Positions 37,106 through 49,925 are shown, counted from the stretch's first letter. The stretch is DNA of 64,000 nt from Cephalotus follicularis (GCA_001972305.1 BDDD01000975.1:150727-214726); one strand, 5' to 3'. The notes: generated by a model not told the origin, from the sequence alone. Numbers and translations are program-made.

Positions 37106-37607
37106 TGTTGATGCAAAGATCAACTATTCAACAGTTCCTTACGCGGAAGGGTTTGATTTGTAGAAGGAAACGAACTGAATACTCCGATAACGGTATTGAG
37201 TTGAGTGTTTCAAGATCTTCCTTGCACACAAATAGCAAACTGATCGAAGAATTAGGAGGTTTCACTTCCGGAGACTCTCCGATACTTAAGTTAGGCAGTG
37301 TACAAAGAAGAAAGCAATAAGGTTCTTTTAATGTAAAAATGACGGATCTGTGTAATGTATTTGATTGCTGTATTTATAGTGATGCTTCGTCGTAACTGTA
37401 TTGTTTGACTTGCAGAGATGATTATTGTACCCCTAGGAAATGGCCGAGGATCTCGCGTCATTTCCTTATTTGGCGCTCTGGCGTTATTGTGCGTTGTCTT
37501 TTCAGATTACAAACGGTCTGACCACGTGTCTGTAGCCCTAGAAAACAATTGTCTTGTTTTCCAGATGACACGTGATGGTATTTTTGGGTAGGATTTTTCT
37601 CATATCA
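37106..37607 (-). repeat. 3' LTR of Tat element C (shortened)
   Basis: 502 bp from TGTTGATGCAAAG to CATATCA. It has the Tat LTR order: CAACAGTTCCTTACG opening, TTCCGGAGACTCTCCGATAC, TATTTATAGTG, and the GACACGTGATGG end. It lacks the GGCACTGATGCC unit block, which explains the shorter length. TATGCCCTCCTGG, the polypurine tract on the minus strand, follows. Confidence 0.8.
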
Positions 37608-39531
37608 TATGCCCTCCTGGTCTTCGTTTTCTGGGCTTGGCAGAGGAGGAAAACCATTAACGGCTTGACTTAACTTTGAGCAGGGCTTGTGGTCAATCCA
37701 TTACTCAGACTGCTGTGTCTTTTGGGCCTTATTGCTTGCCCCAAGTCTGGCATTAACTATGACGCGGCAGAGCAAAGGTCATTTCTGTTTTATGTCTCTT
37801 CGGTTGTCGTCCATAACCTCTTCGTATCTCGCGTCTGATTTGATGTGTAGATCTTAACCGTTTAATCTGGTAGAGATCGCATGGTCAGAAACAGATCTAG
37901 GGTTCTTTAAATTGCTTCGTCTTCTTGAGAAAGTCTCTTTACGCTTCTCAAACTTTCAAAACTTTTGTTTACATAAAATTTTCAACCTTCCCAAACTCCA
38001 AAAAAATCTTTTCTTCAGATCTATCTTGCAAAATTCTCAGGTGAACCATTTTGTTCCATTTGTTTTTAGTAAACTGTTTAGGCAGGTTACGACTTTTCAT
38101 CCTTTGTCCCTCCCTCTCTCTTCACAAATCTCCAGATGGCCAGGACAAAACAAACCACCAGATACATTAGAACTAGGGACAGCAATTTTACCCGCCCCCG
38201 CTCCCCCCGCTCCGCCCCGCTTAAAATGGGGTGGGGATTCCCCGCCAAAAATGGAGATGGGGGTGGGGGTGGGGCAAAAAATCAGCCCCGCAGGCGGGGA
38301 TGGGGCGGGGGCAAAGCATGCTTTGTCCTGAAGAAGTACGTCGTGCCGAAAAAGGGGTTAGTGTCGCTGAACGCCCTTTGGGTATGGATGAGGTCTTGGA
38401 CGTTGCCGCCACTGGTGCTCCCGACGTTGCCTCTACTGAGGCTGGAGTCCAAGTTTTCAAAACTTTCTTTGACAAAAGCGTGCTCTCTCAGGATAAAGTG
38501 AGCGCTCTGACCAAAAAGTATTGTTTCCCGAGGGCTTGACATATTCGCTCCCCCAAGATCCCAATGAGACCACTGAGAGCAAACATGGCCTCTTTGTGGT
38601 ATTTGTGAATGCTTTGGAGCACGGTCTGAGGCTCTCGATTCCGTCCTTTGCCCTTGCGATCCTGAGGCATTTCAAAATTCATCCCTCACTGCTCTAGGTA
38701 CAATCTTGGGCCTTCATCATAGGATTTTTTGTGAAGTGTTTGGAGATCAAAGTGACTACTACAGTGGGGCTCTTCAAAAAATTCCATACTTTGGTTGCTT
38801 CTCCTGGCAAGCGCGGGTACTACTTCAAGTCTCACCCTGGTCTGACCAAGAAATTATTGGTGGACCCCATGAAGCTTGTCAAGGGTTGGAGAGGGAGGTA
38901 CTTTCTTGTCAGGAATCTCTCTAGGTTTTCCCCTTGCCAGTGGTCTGACACACTGGATATTCAACGCCTCAATAAGAGGTCAGTTTTGACTGATGCCGAG
39001 AAGGTGGACTTGGCAAAGCTCTCTACTCTGGAACCAGAGGGGATCAACCACACCATCTTTGAGGATCGTTTGCGCCGTGTCGGACTGAGTATGTCCCTTG
39101 GCAGGTGAAACCTCTTGGATGAAGGAAAGGAGATCCCATAAGGGTTGGTGAGAGAGAGGGTTCAAAACAACCTAGAAGGATCCGATGCTTTGCCCGAGAC
39201 CGAGGGGGAAAGCTATATTAAGCCTTCGTCTCCTCCATTACTAACTTCTTTATTTCTTCTGTTCAATTACTATGCTTTTGACTCCATGCTTTTCATGGTC
39301 CTCTACAGCGATGGCTTCTCGGCGATCTTAGAATAATATCCTGAGGGCTGCCAGAGAGAAAAACATTTCCACTGTCGAGGAAGAGGGGCAGAGGGCCATG
39401 CAAAAGGCTGCTGAGATGGAAGAGAAAAGAGCGGCAGAGAAGGCTGTTGCTACTTAGGCAGAGGTCGTGGCTAAGGCTACTAGGGCCGAGATTGCTCACG
39501 GTAAACGAATTTCTAACAACCCACCACCTCG
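37608..39531 (+). pseudogene. Antisense ORF of Tat element C, cut by copia element B
   Basis: Counterpart of the 17.9-20.4 kb unit. A candidate 5' UTR intron (38041-38135, GTGAAC...CTCCAG) ends directly before the ATG at 38136 (MARTKQTTRYI). A GC-rich insertion of about 140 bp at 38172-38315 and a frame change follow. The conserved block resumes at 38400-39108 with LRLSIPSFALAILRHF-type sequence, HPGLTKKLLVDPMKLVKGWR and TDAEKVDLAKLSTLEPE, and stops at 39106, close to the stop in element B. A third part (MASRRS-like near 39311, then an acidic/basic helix) ends at 39531, where the copia LTR begins. Confidence 0.7.
38172..38315. mobile_element. GC-rich insertion in the antisense ORF
   Basis: CTAGGGACAGCAATTTTACC begins a run of CCCCGC and GGGGCGGGG blocks absent from the same place in the element B ORF. 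The opening resembles the TAGGGATGGCAATTTTACCCG ends of dispersed plant hAT-type repeats, from memory. The right border is unclear. Confidence 0.5.
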
Positions 39532-41842
39532 TGTTGGAAACCTGGGAGGGCTCTCGGTCGATTTTGGGTCTAGGACGCAAGTGTGTATAATTTTAATTTT
39601 TCAAAAACACCAAGACGGCAAGTCAAGGTTCACACTCACATCTTAGTACCAAAATAAAAAGCCAAGGATCTCCGTTTAATTAACAATCGAACTAAAACAA
39701 ATAATCAGGCATGCATACAAACATAAACCGAATACACATCGGTTACCATGAAAGCATAAGGGAAGCAACCATACCAACGTTGAAGGCTTCACCACTTTAA
39801 CGCAACTCGCTTGCAGTAGCCACTGTCGGTCACCGGACCACCTGCCGGATTTCGGCCAGCTCACATGAGGACCGATCTCAACACCATTGGACTCCAGAGG
39901 CGTCGATCTACCCATTGCCAGTGGAGACTCGGCGAGAAAGGCCCCGGAATCCGCTGACGCAACCGGCAGCGACCGTGACTCACTGAGTTGGACTCAACGG
40001 TCTGATTCAACCTTGCCACGGATCGGCCGCGCCATATTCAGACCCCAAGAAGCCGATCTAAGCACCTACACCCGAGACCCGCCTTGACTCGGCGCGGAAC
40101 CCCAAGTCACAGCGGCCGACACGTCAACTCGACAGAGTTGACTCAACAAACGTATACCGATCAAAACACGATAGGAAAACGCTAAACTAAGATCAAAATG
40201 GATAGAGCTATTGATTGGCTCCACCCATTGTGATCAACGGCGGCGGAAAGAGACGCTGAGAGCGCAAGGTGGCAGAAAACGAATCTGTCGCCAGAGAGAG
40301 AAAGAAAGAGAATGAGGGAGAATGAGAGAATAAGGTGTACCAAGGAAGACGAGCACCTCCATTTCTGGCCACCGGCGTGAAGCATCGACCCTTCTTCTCC
40401 TACCGAAAAACCCGCTGCCAGCTCGAGCGCACGAATGCGCACTCTCTCTCTTCCCAAAATGCACAGCCCGACTTTTTTTTAAGTGTAAAAGACAAAACAA
40501 ATTAATTAATTATCCCAAAAACAACTATCCCTTATAATATATTGTCACTCACATTAAATTAAACATGTTTCTCTCATTTATGATTTAATTAAAGTCTCTT
40601 ACTTTAAATTAATAAATCATACTCCGGCTTAAAATCTCTTTATATATCAATAAGGCAATTTGTGGATAGTGAAACAAACCACAAAAGTCAAATTAATATA
40701 TACTAGTTTAAAAACTAGATTTACAACCAATCGAGCATGTGTGCAGTATGTGTCACTTTTCCAATAATCAGGCGGGACTCGAAAGCCTGGTGGAATTCTG
40801 GTACAATGATAAATTTCTCAGAACATCCCTAGGTTCGCGGACCACAAAGTACCACGTCTATCATTCGTTAACCGGTTCCCCAGTGCTTTATCACTGTCAT
40901 CAGTTTGTGTGTTGCGTATCCTTCCTCATCTCGACTCCGACCGCGGATTAGGGTTTGGATAAATGTCACCCCTAGGTAAAACCGCTATAACTATAATTTT
41001 ATGATCGCATTGAGACTATGGGAGAAATCCTTAGAAACCTCTTATTCCCAATCTCCGAGTGCCCAGCAGGGACATTAAGTCTTCAATGGTCACAGATGTT
41101 ATAGAGCCTATAACCCTCAACATGGGTGTGACGATCTCGTCTTGCGAACTCACCCATTCATCTCAATGCAGCTTCCACAAGGCTCAAAGACAACCCTTGT
41201 GCCAACACGTGGCTAGTGCTGGGGAAGGCGGAAATCAAAGCTAAGCGGTTACTATACAACGCATGTCAGCCGCTCAGGTCTAACGATACAACGTAAATCA
41301 CGTATGATCAACTAGTCCTCTTTGACTAAGCACTACCGCGACAATAGGAACTCTATTGATAGGGATGTTGACTCTCCAAATAAATAACCTATGGAGGGTC
41401 GGTTCAGTGTCGTGTCTCTGCACGCACCCCGCATCAGCTTTAGGGTAAAACCCAAATGGCAATGAGATAATCCATCCCCCTTTACCATTCGGAGCAAGCA
41501 TAACACGGAAAGTCTTTGCGGTTCATCAATTGCCCTAAGAAATTGAACCTATGACTTGGAACTTTTTTCACAAGAGAGTAAGGATCTCATTCTCATAACC
41601 TCCCAGGCACGAGATCCAACCCTTTATGGACATGGCGCTATATGTGTATTCAGTTGACATGGTGATCAACTGATCCGTAGCGACGGTATGGGATAATACA
41701 TATAGAAAAATGCCAATATTTAATTTAATATACACAATAGAACACGAATGAAACTAAGAATGTACGATTCAAGAGTTTTTCATATGTAAAGTACATATGT
41801 CTGCAGCATCCTCGTAGCTTGCAGGGACACCCTAATCTAACA
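39532..41842 (-). repeat. 3' LTR of copia element B
   Basis: 2311 bp, TGTTGGAAACC to CTAATCTAACA. Its first 710 bp match 46761-47471 closely, and its last 1.1 kb match the LTR of copia element A. The polypurine tract follows at 41843-41860 (minus strand AAGTGGGAGATTG). Confidence 0.88.
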
Positions 41843-41859
41843 ATCTCCCACTTGTCCCT

Positions 41860-43904
41860 CCAGCCACGATGACCTATAGCCTAAGCATATCTCACTCTAG
41901 CACTGCTCATGGCCTTAGTCAGTGGGTCTGCTAAGTTCGCTTCCTACGTGACTCTCTCTATGGTGACATCTACTCTTATGATATCTCCTATATTTCCTCA
42001 ATAACATCTCTTTCGAGACGTTACATTCATCTATGATCTCCACGGTCAAATGATACTGTTGTTGTATATGTTTGGGCGGCAATGAGACCCGGGTTCCATG
42101 GTTTGTGCAAAGCCCCATCGTCGTCCTTATGCTGCACAACTGGACAATGGTGGATGGAACCACATAAAGTTCCTCAATGAACTTCCGGAGCCAAACTAGC
42201 TACCATAACCGGTATCACAGGTTGCAACATACTTTTATTCTCTGGTGGAGTCAACAGTTGTCCACTACCTCAAACTCCTCCCACTCACACAGCACTACCA
42301 TTTAGGACCAACACATATCCCGAAATAGATTTGTGATCATTCGGATCACAATTGAAACTAGAGTTGACCTAACTCTTACGTCTCAATTCACTATCTTCTC
42401 CATGTGTCAAGAAATAATCATGAGTCTTTCATTGGCATTATATTCTCTTGACAATGTCCCAATGCCTCTTACAGGGACTAAACTGAAATCGACTAGCCAG
42501 GCCCTTAGGCATATTGACATCTGGCCTAGTACGTAGTATGGCATACATGATGGAGCTTTTAGTGGAAGCTTAATGCTGCCAACTCATGCGTGTCCTCTCC
42601 TCATAGGTCTAGGAAGACATCCTCTTGGAAAGGTGAATTCCTTGGCTAATTGGCGGTAAGCCATATATGGAATTCGTTTCATACCATTTTAGCACTCTAC
42701 TGATGTACTGGCTTTGGAAAAATCCAAGCAACTTACTTTATCTATCTCTTATAGATCTTCATTCTCAAAACGTAGGAAGCCTTTCCCAAATCATTTACGG
42801 AGAAGTTCTTGCTTAACTGTTCTTCAACATACCTACAGCATCCTCTATGTGTAGTACGTCTTCTACATACAGTATCAAGAAAGTGATTTATGGGTTATCT
42901 TGGTCCCGGTAGACATTAGGCTTATCCATATATTTGATAAAATTAAAATGGATATTTCAGCTATAGGATGCTTGCTTAAAGTCATAGACCTTTGGAGATT
43001 GCACTTTCTGTGCGAATGCTCATCGGATGTAAACCCCTCGAGTTTGGGACATAAATATATCCTCTTCAAGATAGTCACTCTTGCAGACTGTCTTGACATC
43101 CATTTGCTATAGCTCATTATCACAATGAGCAGCAATAACAAGCACAATCCGAATGGACTAAAGCATTGCAACTGGTGAGAAAGTTTCGGTATAGTCGATT
43201 TCTTGTCTTAGTCTATACCCTTTCGTGACCAATTGCACTTAAAAGGTTTTAACCTTTTCCATTAACGTCAATCTTCATCCTGAAGATTTACTTGCATCTG
43301 ATAGGATTTTAGGCCTTCGAATGCGTATACCAAGTTCCTCACTTGGTAGATGTGCATGGAGTCCTTTTCGGATTTTATGGTCTCTTACCATGTCCTGGAA
43401 TCAGTGCACTTCACTGTTTCCTCGTAGCTGACAGGCTCGTCATTATCACTGACGTTAGGTTTATAAGTGACTTCATTGAGAAAACCTTATTTCTCAGGCG
43501 CTGTCAAAAACCTTGCCTGATCTCCTCGCTAGAGTAGTGCCTTACAGAGACTTTATCTCAGATTGGGATCCCTTCCCAATTTTGTCTTTAGATGATTTAA
43601 CCTCTAATTCCTTATCATCTTGTGGATTTCTACCTGGTGGAAACTCTCTTTGTTTCACCCAACTCCCACTGCTTCTTGTAATCAGGTATTCCTCACTAGG
43701 AATGTTGTATAACGCGAAACAAAACCATATTTGTTCGCTGGGATGGTAGAAATAATATATTAAGCTCTCCTTAGAATATCTCACAAATCGGCAACGTCTC
43801 AATCGTGCCTCCAGCCTAGAAGGTTTCCGCCTTCTTATATAAGCTGGACAACATTTAACCCTTAAACGATTTAGGTTGAGTTTCCTCCATTTAAAATATC
43901 TCAC
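41860..43904 (-). pseudogene. Copia pol remnants (RNase H, RT, integrase end)
   Basis: The minus strand gives NLADPLTKAMSSARVRYA at 41877-41937, the usual end of copia RNase H. Degenerate RT lies near 42875-43130 (EGFTSDEHSH.K..LQRS after a damaged IY block), and the end of integrase near 43700-43790 (YSKESL.YYFYHPSEQ, EEYLI...GSWV..RE). Frames change repeatedly. Order on the minus strand is integrase, RT, RNase H, as in copia. Confidence 0.8.
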
Positions 43905-46746
43905 TAGATATGGAGGGGATGGATTTCAAAGGAATCCAGATTAGGATATGCTCTGCCAACTGCAGTGCATTCCCCATAATAAGATTTTGGAAGATGTATA
44001 AAAGATATAATGAACTAGACCAGATACATCAAGGTCTAGTTCCTCTATTTGCATTGGCCGACATTGGTTCACTACCGTCAGTGTGGACTTAACCTAATAT
44101 GTCCACTATCCTTTCTCAACACTCGGAGAAAAGAGATTTGGTCATCACACCAATCAAACATAGTGCACACGATGGAAAGGACCACATGTCCTGGATGTCC
44201 AATAGTCCATTCTTAACCATTGTGTTTATCTAGGATCTCTAGGATGACCTAATCCATAATGAAACAAGAATGAATGATTTATATCATTTCTCTCATAGTC
44301 TTTTATTAATTTGTTCCTTGAATTGTTAATGTAATAGTAATTGTATAAGACGTAAATCTCTTTTATCCACGTGCCTCTTGCACTAACTAGAACATTGAAA
44401 TGTATAAGACTAAGAATTTATACCAAAAAAATTGAGCTTCCAACTCATCTTATACATATATCACATAGAAACAAAGTTCCTTACAATGTTCTTTGTATAC
44501 AAAAATCAAATCTTTATTACATAACTATTTATAAAAAAAAATTACAATTTATAAACGCCAACTACATAGGTGTGAATCCTCGATGCATCACCATGATGCT
44601 AGTCCATAGCTTTACCAGTTGTCTAGCATCTCTCAGCTACCTGCAAAGAGTTACAAATGTTAGTCTCACAACCTGAGCCAACTACTCAAGTTGAACTTAC
44701 ATTGTAAACTAGATAAAACATGAAAGTACCTAACCATAAGGTATTTCCTGCTTTGGACTATAGGAACATATTACAATCTCTTCCAGTCGCCTTAGCTTCC
44801 CACAATACAAGTAGGCAAACTCCATATAAAACTTTTTGATCCTTTCTAGAATGGAATCCCCTTACACAAACTGCCTATTCCTTGGGTCCCCTTGAGATTA
44901 TTCAAGTAGGAAATCAAGGCATCACAAACGATCTCGACCCATCCTGGTCAAAATCTACCTTTACAGTCCTCAACTGAGTGTCATACAACTCCTCGAGTTG
45001 TGTAAATATGGCACACAAGGTCTGTGAGTGCATAACCCGATCATGTGGAATTGTGGTAGCATGCCAACAATTGACAGGGTACGAGCTCGATAATCGTCGT
45101 TCCACCATTTAGCCCAACTGGCCTTGTGATTGTCAGATACATCGTTCACTAGCTCGGGGTTATCTCAGTTATGACATGAGCATCTCTCATGCTCGTGAGA
45201 ATATTATGCAAAAAAACTTTTCCATTCAACGAAATTAGGATTTTAAAGTTTAGGAGTCTCAAATGTGTTTGAATTTGTTTGTGTTGTCTGACATTTGAGT
45301 ATATTTCAAGTATGTGAAAAACTAGCAACCTATATGAGGAAAGAGAGAGAATGTTAACAGATCATTCCATTAATGTTATTACCATAATCCTTAGTCTTTT
45401 GTAATTATTGCTCCTCTCATTATTCTAATTGTATCCCACACCTCCATGTGGAATTCGGGAAGCCTCTCGCTTCCTACTAGGGATCAGAATCTATCCAGCA
45501 TATATAGTCTCGACTGTTGCCGTACAAACCATAATACCTGAATAGGTAGACACGAGTGCCAATTTACATTAGGACCTCTTGCCCAAAAATGAAGATCCGA
45601 TACAAGATTTGGCATGTCAGCCCATATAGTCCCAACTGTCGCTGTACAAACAATATGGTCCCGGTATAAGTCCGAACCCACAATCCTCAAAGAAATTGAC
45701 ATGTTTTTAACACCCACACGTGTCCGTGTCCTAATGCCAAAACAATCTCATTTCCTTCCAGTGCACCTCACACTGAAATTGAATAGAAATGGTCATACGG
45801 GGGACCTCTGTTGTCACAATGCCATCCACAATATGTCAACACCATTCAACGAAGGTCATGGAAGGCCAACGACAAAACAGTCTTATGTCCCACCACTTAT
45901 GGACTTATTATTTCACAAGTTTGGAGGAATTTTGGTCTCATCAAATTTTATATATTACCATGCAGTTATTAGATTGATTTTATCTTCCAATCCAATTGAA
46001 TGGCTTAGCATGCTTGACGTGTTTGGATTGTTTACAAAAAGAAAACATTCATCTCATGCAACCTATTTCCCACTTAAAAATAAAATATGGTCTAGCCAGG
46101 GAACTAAATCTATAAGTGATCACACGAGCCAATGTGATCACTCGATCTCCTAGGTGAACTATTTAAAACTACTTTATTACAAAATGCACCATGCATACAT
46201 GGCTTTCACTTGGTCTTGTAACTTCCTTGATCTTCCTCTACAAGCTCCTTTGTGATTCCTCTCTTCTTTGTTTACAAAATGAAATTTCTCAAATACATTT
46301 AAAAAATAAAGAATAGAATACAAATTGGAGGGAGAGAGAGAATAAAACAAATAAGGAATTAATAGTGCACGCAGGCAACCTTATTACAGACCAAATAAAG
46401 CACAAGATAACAAAGCAAATTAAATCATCCACAAAAGAAATCAAAAACTAGGACTAGTCCCATAGCCAATCATCATGCATAAAACATTTAAAATCTACAT
46501 CAATTATAGACTTTAAATAAACACAAACAATTTCAATTTCCGATGACCAATCAAAATAATTCCACAAGTTCGCCGATATTCCAGCAAACCTCCCACTAGA
46601 TTATTTAAAATCCAGTTTCCCAAAAAAATTATTTTATTTTATAAAAAACCATGGGAAGGGAATTAAACCAGAAGTTCAGGTACTTTAATTATTTTAAAAT
46701 AGCCACCAAAACCGAAATTAAAGTCCAATTGAAATTAAAACGGACC
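43905..46746. other. Interior of copia element B, unresolved
   Basis: No gag or protease domain recognised. A block with ATAGTC(T/C)C(G/A)ACTGT and GTACAAAC occurs twice, near 45506 and 45626. The last 500 bases resemble the leader of copia element A. Short ORFs here lack any recognisable motif. Confidence 0.5.
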
Positions 46747-46758
46747 GCTCTGATACCA
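46747..46758 (-). other. Primer binding site of copia element B
   Basis: The minus strand reads TGGTATCAGAGC, the initiator tRNA-Met type, two bases from the LTR at 46761. Confidence 0.9.
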
Positions 46759-46760
46759 CT

Positions 46761-47471
46761 TGTTGGAAACCAGGGAGGGCTCCCGGTTGATTTTGGGTCT
46801 AGGACGCAAGTGTGTATAATTTTAATTTTTCAAAAACACTAAGACGACAAGTCAAGGTTCACACTCACATCTTAGTAGCAAAATAAAAAGCCAAGGATCT
46901 CCGTTTAATTAACAATCGAACCAAAACAAATAATCAAACATGCATACAAACATAAACCGAATACACATCGGTTACCATGAAAGCATAAGGGAAGCAACCA
47001 TACCAACGTTGGAGGCTCCACCACTTTGTCGCTACGCGCTTGCAGTAGCCACTGCCGGTCACCGGACCACCTTCTGGATTTCGGCCAGCTCGCCTGAAGA
47101 CCGATCTCGACACCATTGGACTCCAGAGGCGCCGATTTACCCTTTCTCAGTGGAGACTCAGCGAGAAATGACCCGAACGCGCTGACGCAACCGGCAGCGA
47201 CGGTGACTCGCTGAGTTGGACTCAACGGTCCGATTCAACCTCGCCACGGACTGGCCGTACCATATCCGGACCCCAAGAAGCCGATCTACGTACCTACACC
47301 CGAGACCCGCCGTGACTCAGCTCGGAACGCCAAGTCACAACGGCCGATGAGTCAACTCGACAGAGTTGACTCAGCAAACTCATACCAGCCAAAACACGAT
47401 CAGAAAACACTAAACTAAGATCAAAATGGATAGAGCCATTGATTGGATCCACCCATTGTGATTAACGGTGA
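46761..47471 (-). repeat. 5' LTR of copia element B, truncated
   Basis: Starts TGTTGGAAACC and follows 39532-40243 to CCCATTGTGATTAACGG, where similarity ends. About 1.6 kb of the LTR is missing. Confidence 0.85.
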
Positions 47472-47640
47472 TTTTGCCTGCCACGTGTCACTTAACGGAG
47501 ATTTTGGACGGAAAATTTGACAGAAGGCAATGGTGAAGAACAGAAAAGAGTTTGGGGGCAATTTTGACACGAAAAAAAGTTCAGGGGCCAACGAAACACT
47601 ACGTGTAAAGTTCAGGGGGCCAAAATGGACTTATCCCAAT
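47472..47640. mobile_element. MITE-like fragment
   Basis: Contains CACGTGTCACTTAACGG, AGTTCAGGGGCCAACG and AGTTCAGGGGGCCAAAATGG, blocks familiar from dispersed plant repeats whose ends read GGGATAAGTCCATTTTGGCC on the minus strand. Only one end is present; the other was lost at the junction with the LTR. Confidence 0.45.
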
Positions 47641-47934
47641 AAAATATGTATTTTCATTCATATGGGATTGGCATTGCCAAAGAAGTTTTAATGGAATGCT
47701 TGTGTTGATGAAATTATTTTTTCTATAAAAAAATGTGATGGTTGGTTCTATCTATTCATTAAATTATGTTGTAGCTGTTTTAGCTATGTAACCTATCCCT
47801 AAGACACTAACTTAGGTCATTATTAGTTGGACACATACAATTATAAAGTTATTTATATGTTACTAGTTAGTTTCATATATTCGTACACACAAAGAGAATA
47901 TTTCTTGTTGTTTTAAAAATATAGAGATCTCTTA

Positions 47935-48345
47935 GTCACAGTTGATTTTGGTGACCTGCCAGAAAGAAACAAGATGTGATCAGAGCGGATTTCAGAGGTA
48001 CTCTTCGACACTTAAGTCAATTATCGAAAAACAATGACGTTTCGTGAGGAAGAAAAGCAAAGAGTGTAGTAGAGATTAGATTCTAGTGTACCTGAGGTCC
48101 TGCCCTTTATTTATAGCATTAGTTAATAATGCTTTAGTGCCCTTTGGCGTGTAGGCCCTGTTGGGATTCGTAAGTTAAAGTCCTAAAAGGATTCGTTGAT
48201 CTTATCATTTGTTGGTCTTATCATTATTAAGTTTGGAGCTTTGATGATAACAGAATATCGTACTGCTTCGGCAGTAACTCATGAGCCCGATGCCATGTGG
48301 CATGATCTCGGCCAGTGGTTGAATTTTACGTCATCATATGCTTTC
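47935..48345 (-). repeat. Divergent Tat-type LTR remnant
   Basis: Shares the order of Tat LTR blocks: CGACACTTAAGTCAATTAT, CTTTATTTATAGCATT and an end reading ACGTCATCATATGC. It lies alone, with no internal region attached. Weak identity, so a tentative call. Confidence 0.4.
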
Positions 48346-49012
48346 GAAAATGTAATGCCTTATAGAAAGATGAGAACCTTGCATGTAAGAGCTTATCTTC
48401 GAAGAAGTTACGGATGGCTTCATCTCATAGTAATGACACTTTAAGGTTTTACCCTAGGCAAGATTCTTAAATTAGTAATGATGGTATAGCCCTTGAGTCT
48501 TAGATTTATCGCGAGCTCTTGTTGATTCAACCGACTTTATGTTTAGTGATTTTTGTGCAATTGTTTTGACTAAGTGTTTGGTTTCACTTTGCAAGGCCTC
48601 TTTCAATAAATTTGGTGGTTGTCGAAACCGATTGCAGTAACATATGGACAATGTAAGGAGATAAAAACTTATTATTGAAAAGAAATATGATAAACATAAA
48701 TAAACCATAAACAAAAGAGATCCTAACGATCTTGTCGATCAAGAGAGGGAGCCTAACATTCTCGCAAATCACTAATGCTAATCAATATTAGCCACTAAAC
48801 TCGATGTGAAGACTCTCATTGTATTTAGGGTTTAGTGTTGTCACGTAACACTCTCTAGCCAGAATCTAATCTCTTTTTCGACTCCACGAATTGTTGGAAA
48901 CTTAATCTTAAAGCGAGTGGTCAACTCTATGACTCCTACAACTTCAATACTCGTCCTTCCAATACTCATATTGTAAGGAGACTAATGGTGCTCTCAAAAA
49001 ATGAAAATCTAT
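48346..49012. other. AT-rich stretch without recognised features
   Basis: Short ORFs only, none with a domain. Left target flank of copia element C. Confidence 0.4.
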
Positions 49013-49233
49013 TGTAAAATCATAATGAATTACTATTCCAACAACCATTATTACTATTCCAACAACCATGATTACTATTTCAACAACCCCCCTAAACTCC
49101 TATAAATTGGCATGTATTATTATGAAGAAACTAAGAATTCATAATAAGAAAATCTCTTATTATATCCTACTTTATCTCTTGATTTCTTTTAGTGCAATCT
49201 TCATTTATTAGTTAATCTCATAAGTTTATAACA
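49013..49233 (+). repeat. 5' LTR of copia element C
   Basis: TGTAAAATC to TTTATAACA. It has three copies of a roughly 21-bp unit around ATTACTATT(C/T)CAACAACC. The sequence after it, TATTATCAGTATGAAGCTC, is where the PBS should be and does not match the usual initiator-Met site. Confidence 0.85.
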
Positions 49234-49754
49234 TATTATCAGTATGAAGCTCTATCTAACTGAGATTTGAGGTAATTTAAATTAATTTTTCACATATATA
49301 TATAATAACAAAGATTAACGGTTCTACCGATTGGTCGAAGTACCGCCTATGTGTGGAAACGTGTATATATATATATATAAAGTTTTGCGGTTTCATCGTT
49401 TGTACGGATTACCGATGGCGTATAAAAACGTATGTCTCTATTATTATTTTAGTATATTGATTATCTGTGCGAATCACCATATACGTGGTGTGAAACATTG
49501 TTGTGATTTACTGTTCTTGAGGTACCATTTGTCTACTGGAATTGCCCGAGACTTAGTGGGAACCTATATGTTTAATATCTAACGGTATCATCTCACGATG
49601 TATAGGTGAGAACCCGTTTACTATTTTATATATTTTCATTATTTGTATTATGATCAATTTTATTTATTGCAATTATCTGATATTTTGTCCAATTAATAAT
49701 CTAAGTAAGGATATTATCATATATCTATATATATTTATTCTTGCAAACTATTAT

Positions 49755-49925
49755 CATCACTTGAGGTGGTAACCTAGTGGTAGGAAGCCGCTAGTTCATA
49801 CTTGAGGTCCGACGTTCGAGTCCAGGCAAGCCTCATTATGCTCAAGTGGTTTCATGCCCTGATTAAATCGGGAGAAAGTGAGTGTGACCTATGATTGCAC
49901 CAATGAGGTCCCAATTTTTTTTATT
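49755..49925 (+). mobile_element. tRNA-derived SINE
   Basis: About 170 bp. An A-box-like GGTAACCTAGTGG near 49767 and a B-box-like GTTCGAGTCC near 49815 are at tRNA-like spacing. They are followed by a tRNA-unrelated body and a T-run at 49917-49924. No acceptor stem can be formed, so it is not a tRNA gene. It lies in the untranslated region of copia element C. Confidence 0.65.

Larger units (their letters stand above)
39532..47471 (-). mobile_element. Ty1/copia element B, degenerate
   Basis: Minus-strand copia element between a 3' LTR (41842-39532) and a truncated 5' LTR (from 46761). Remnants of the RNase H end, RT and integrase are recognisable at 41.85-43.9 kb, in several frames and with many stops. 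The left LTR sits inside the antisense ORF of Tat element C. The right LTR stops matching at about 47471, and the remainder of the Tat element is absent there, so a deletion has removed the right junction. Confidence 0.85.

Noticed and set aside
45614..46153. 179-residue plus-strand ORF
   Set aside because: Lies in the interior/leader of a minus-strand copia element and has no recognisable motif.
49757..49830. Possible tRNA gene
   Set aside because: A- and B-box-like strings are present but no acceptor stem or cloverleaf forms; a SINE explains it better.
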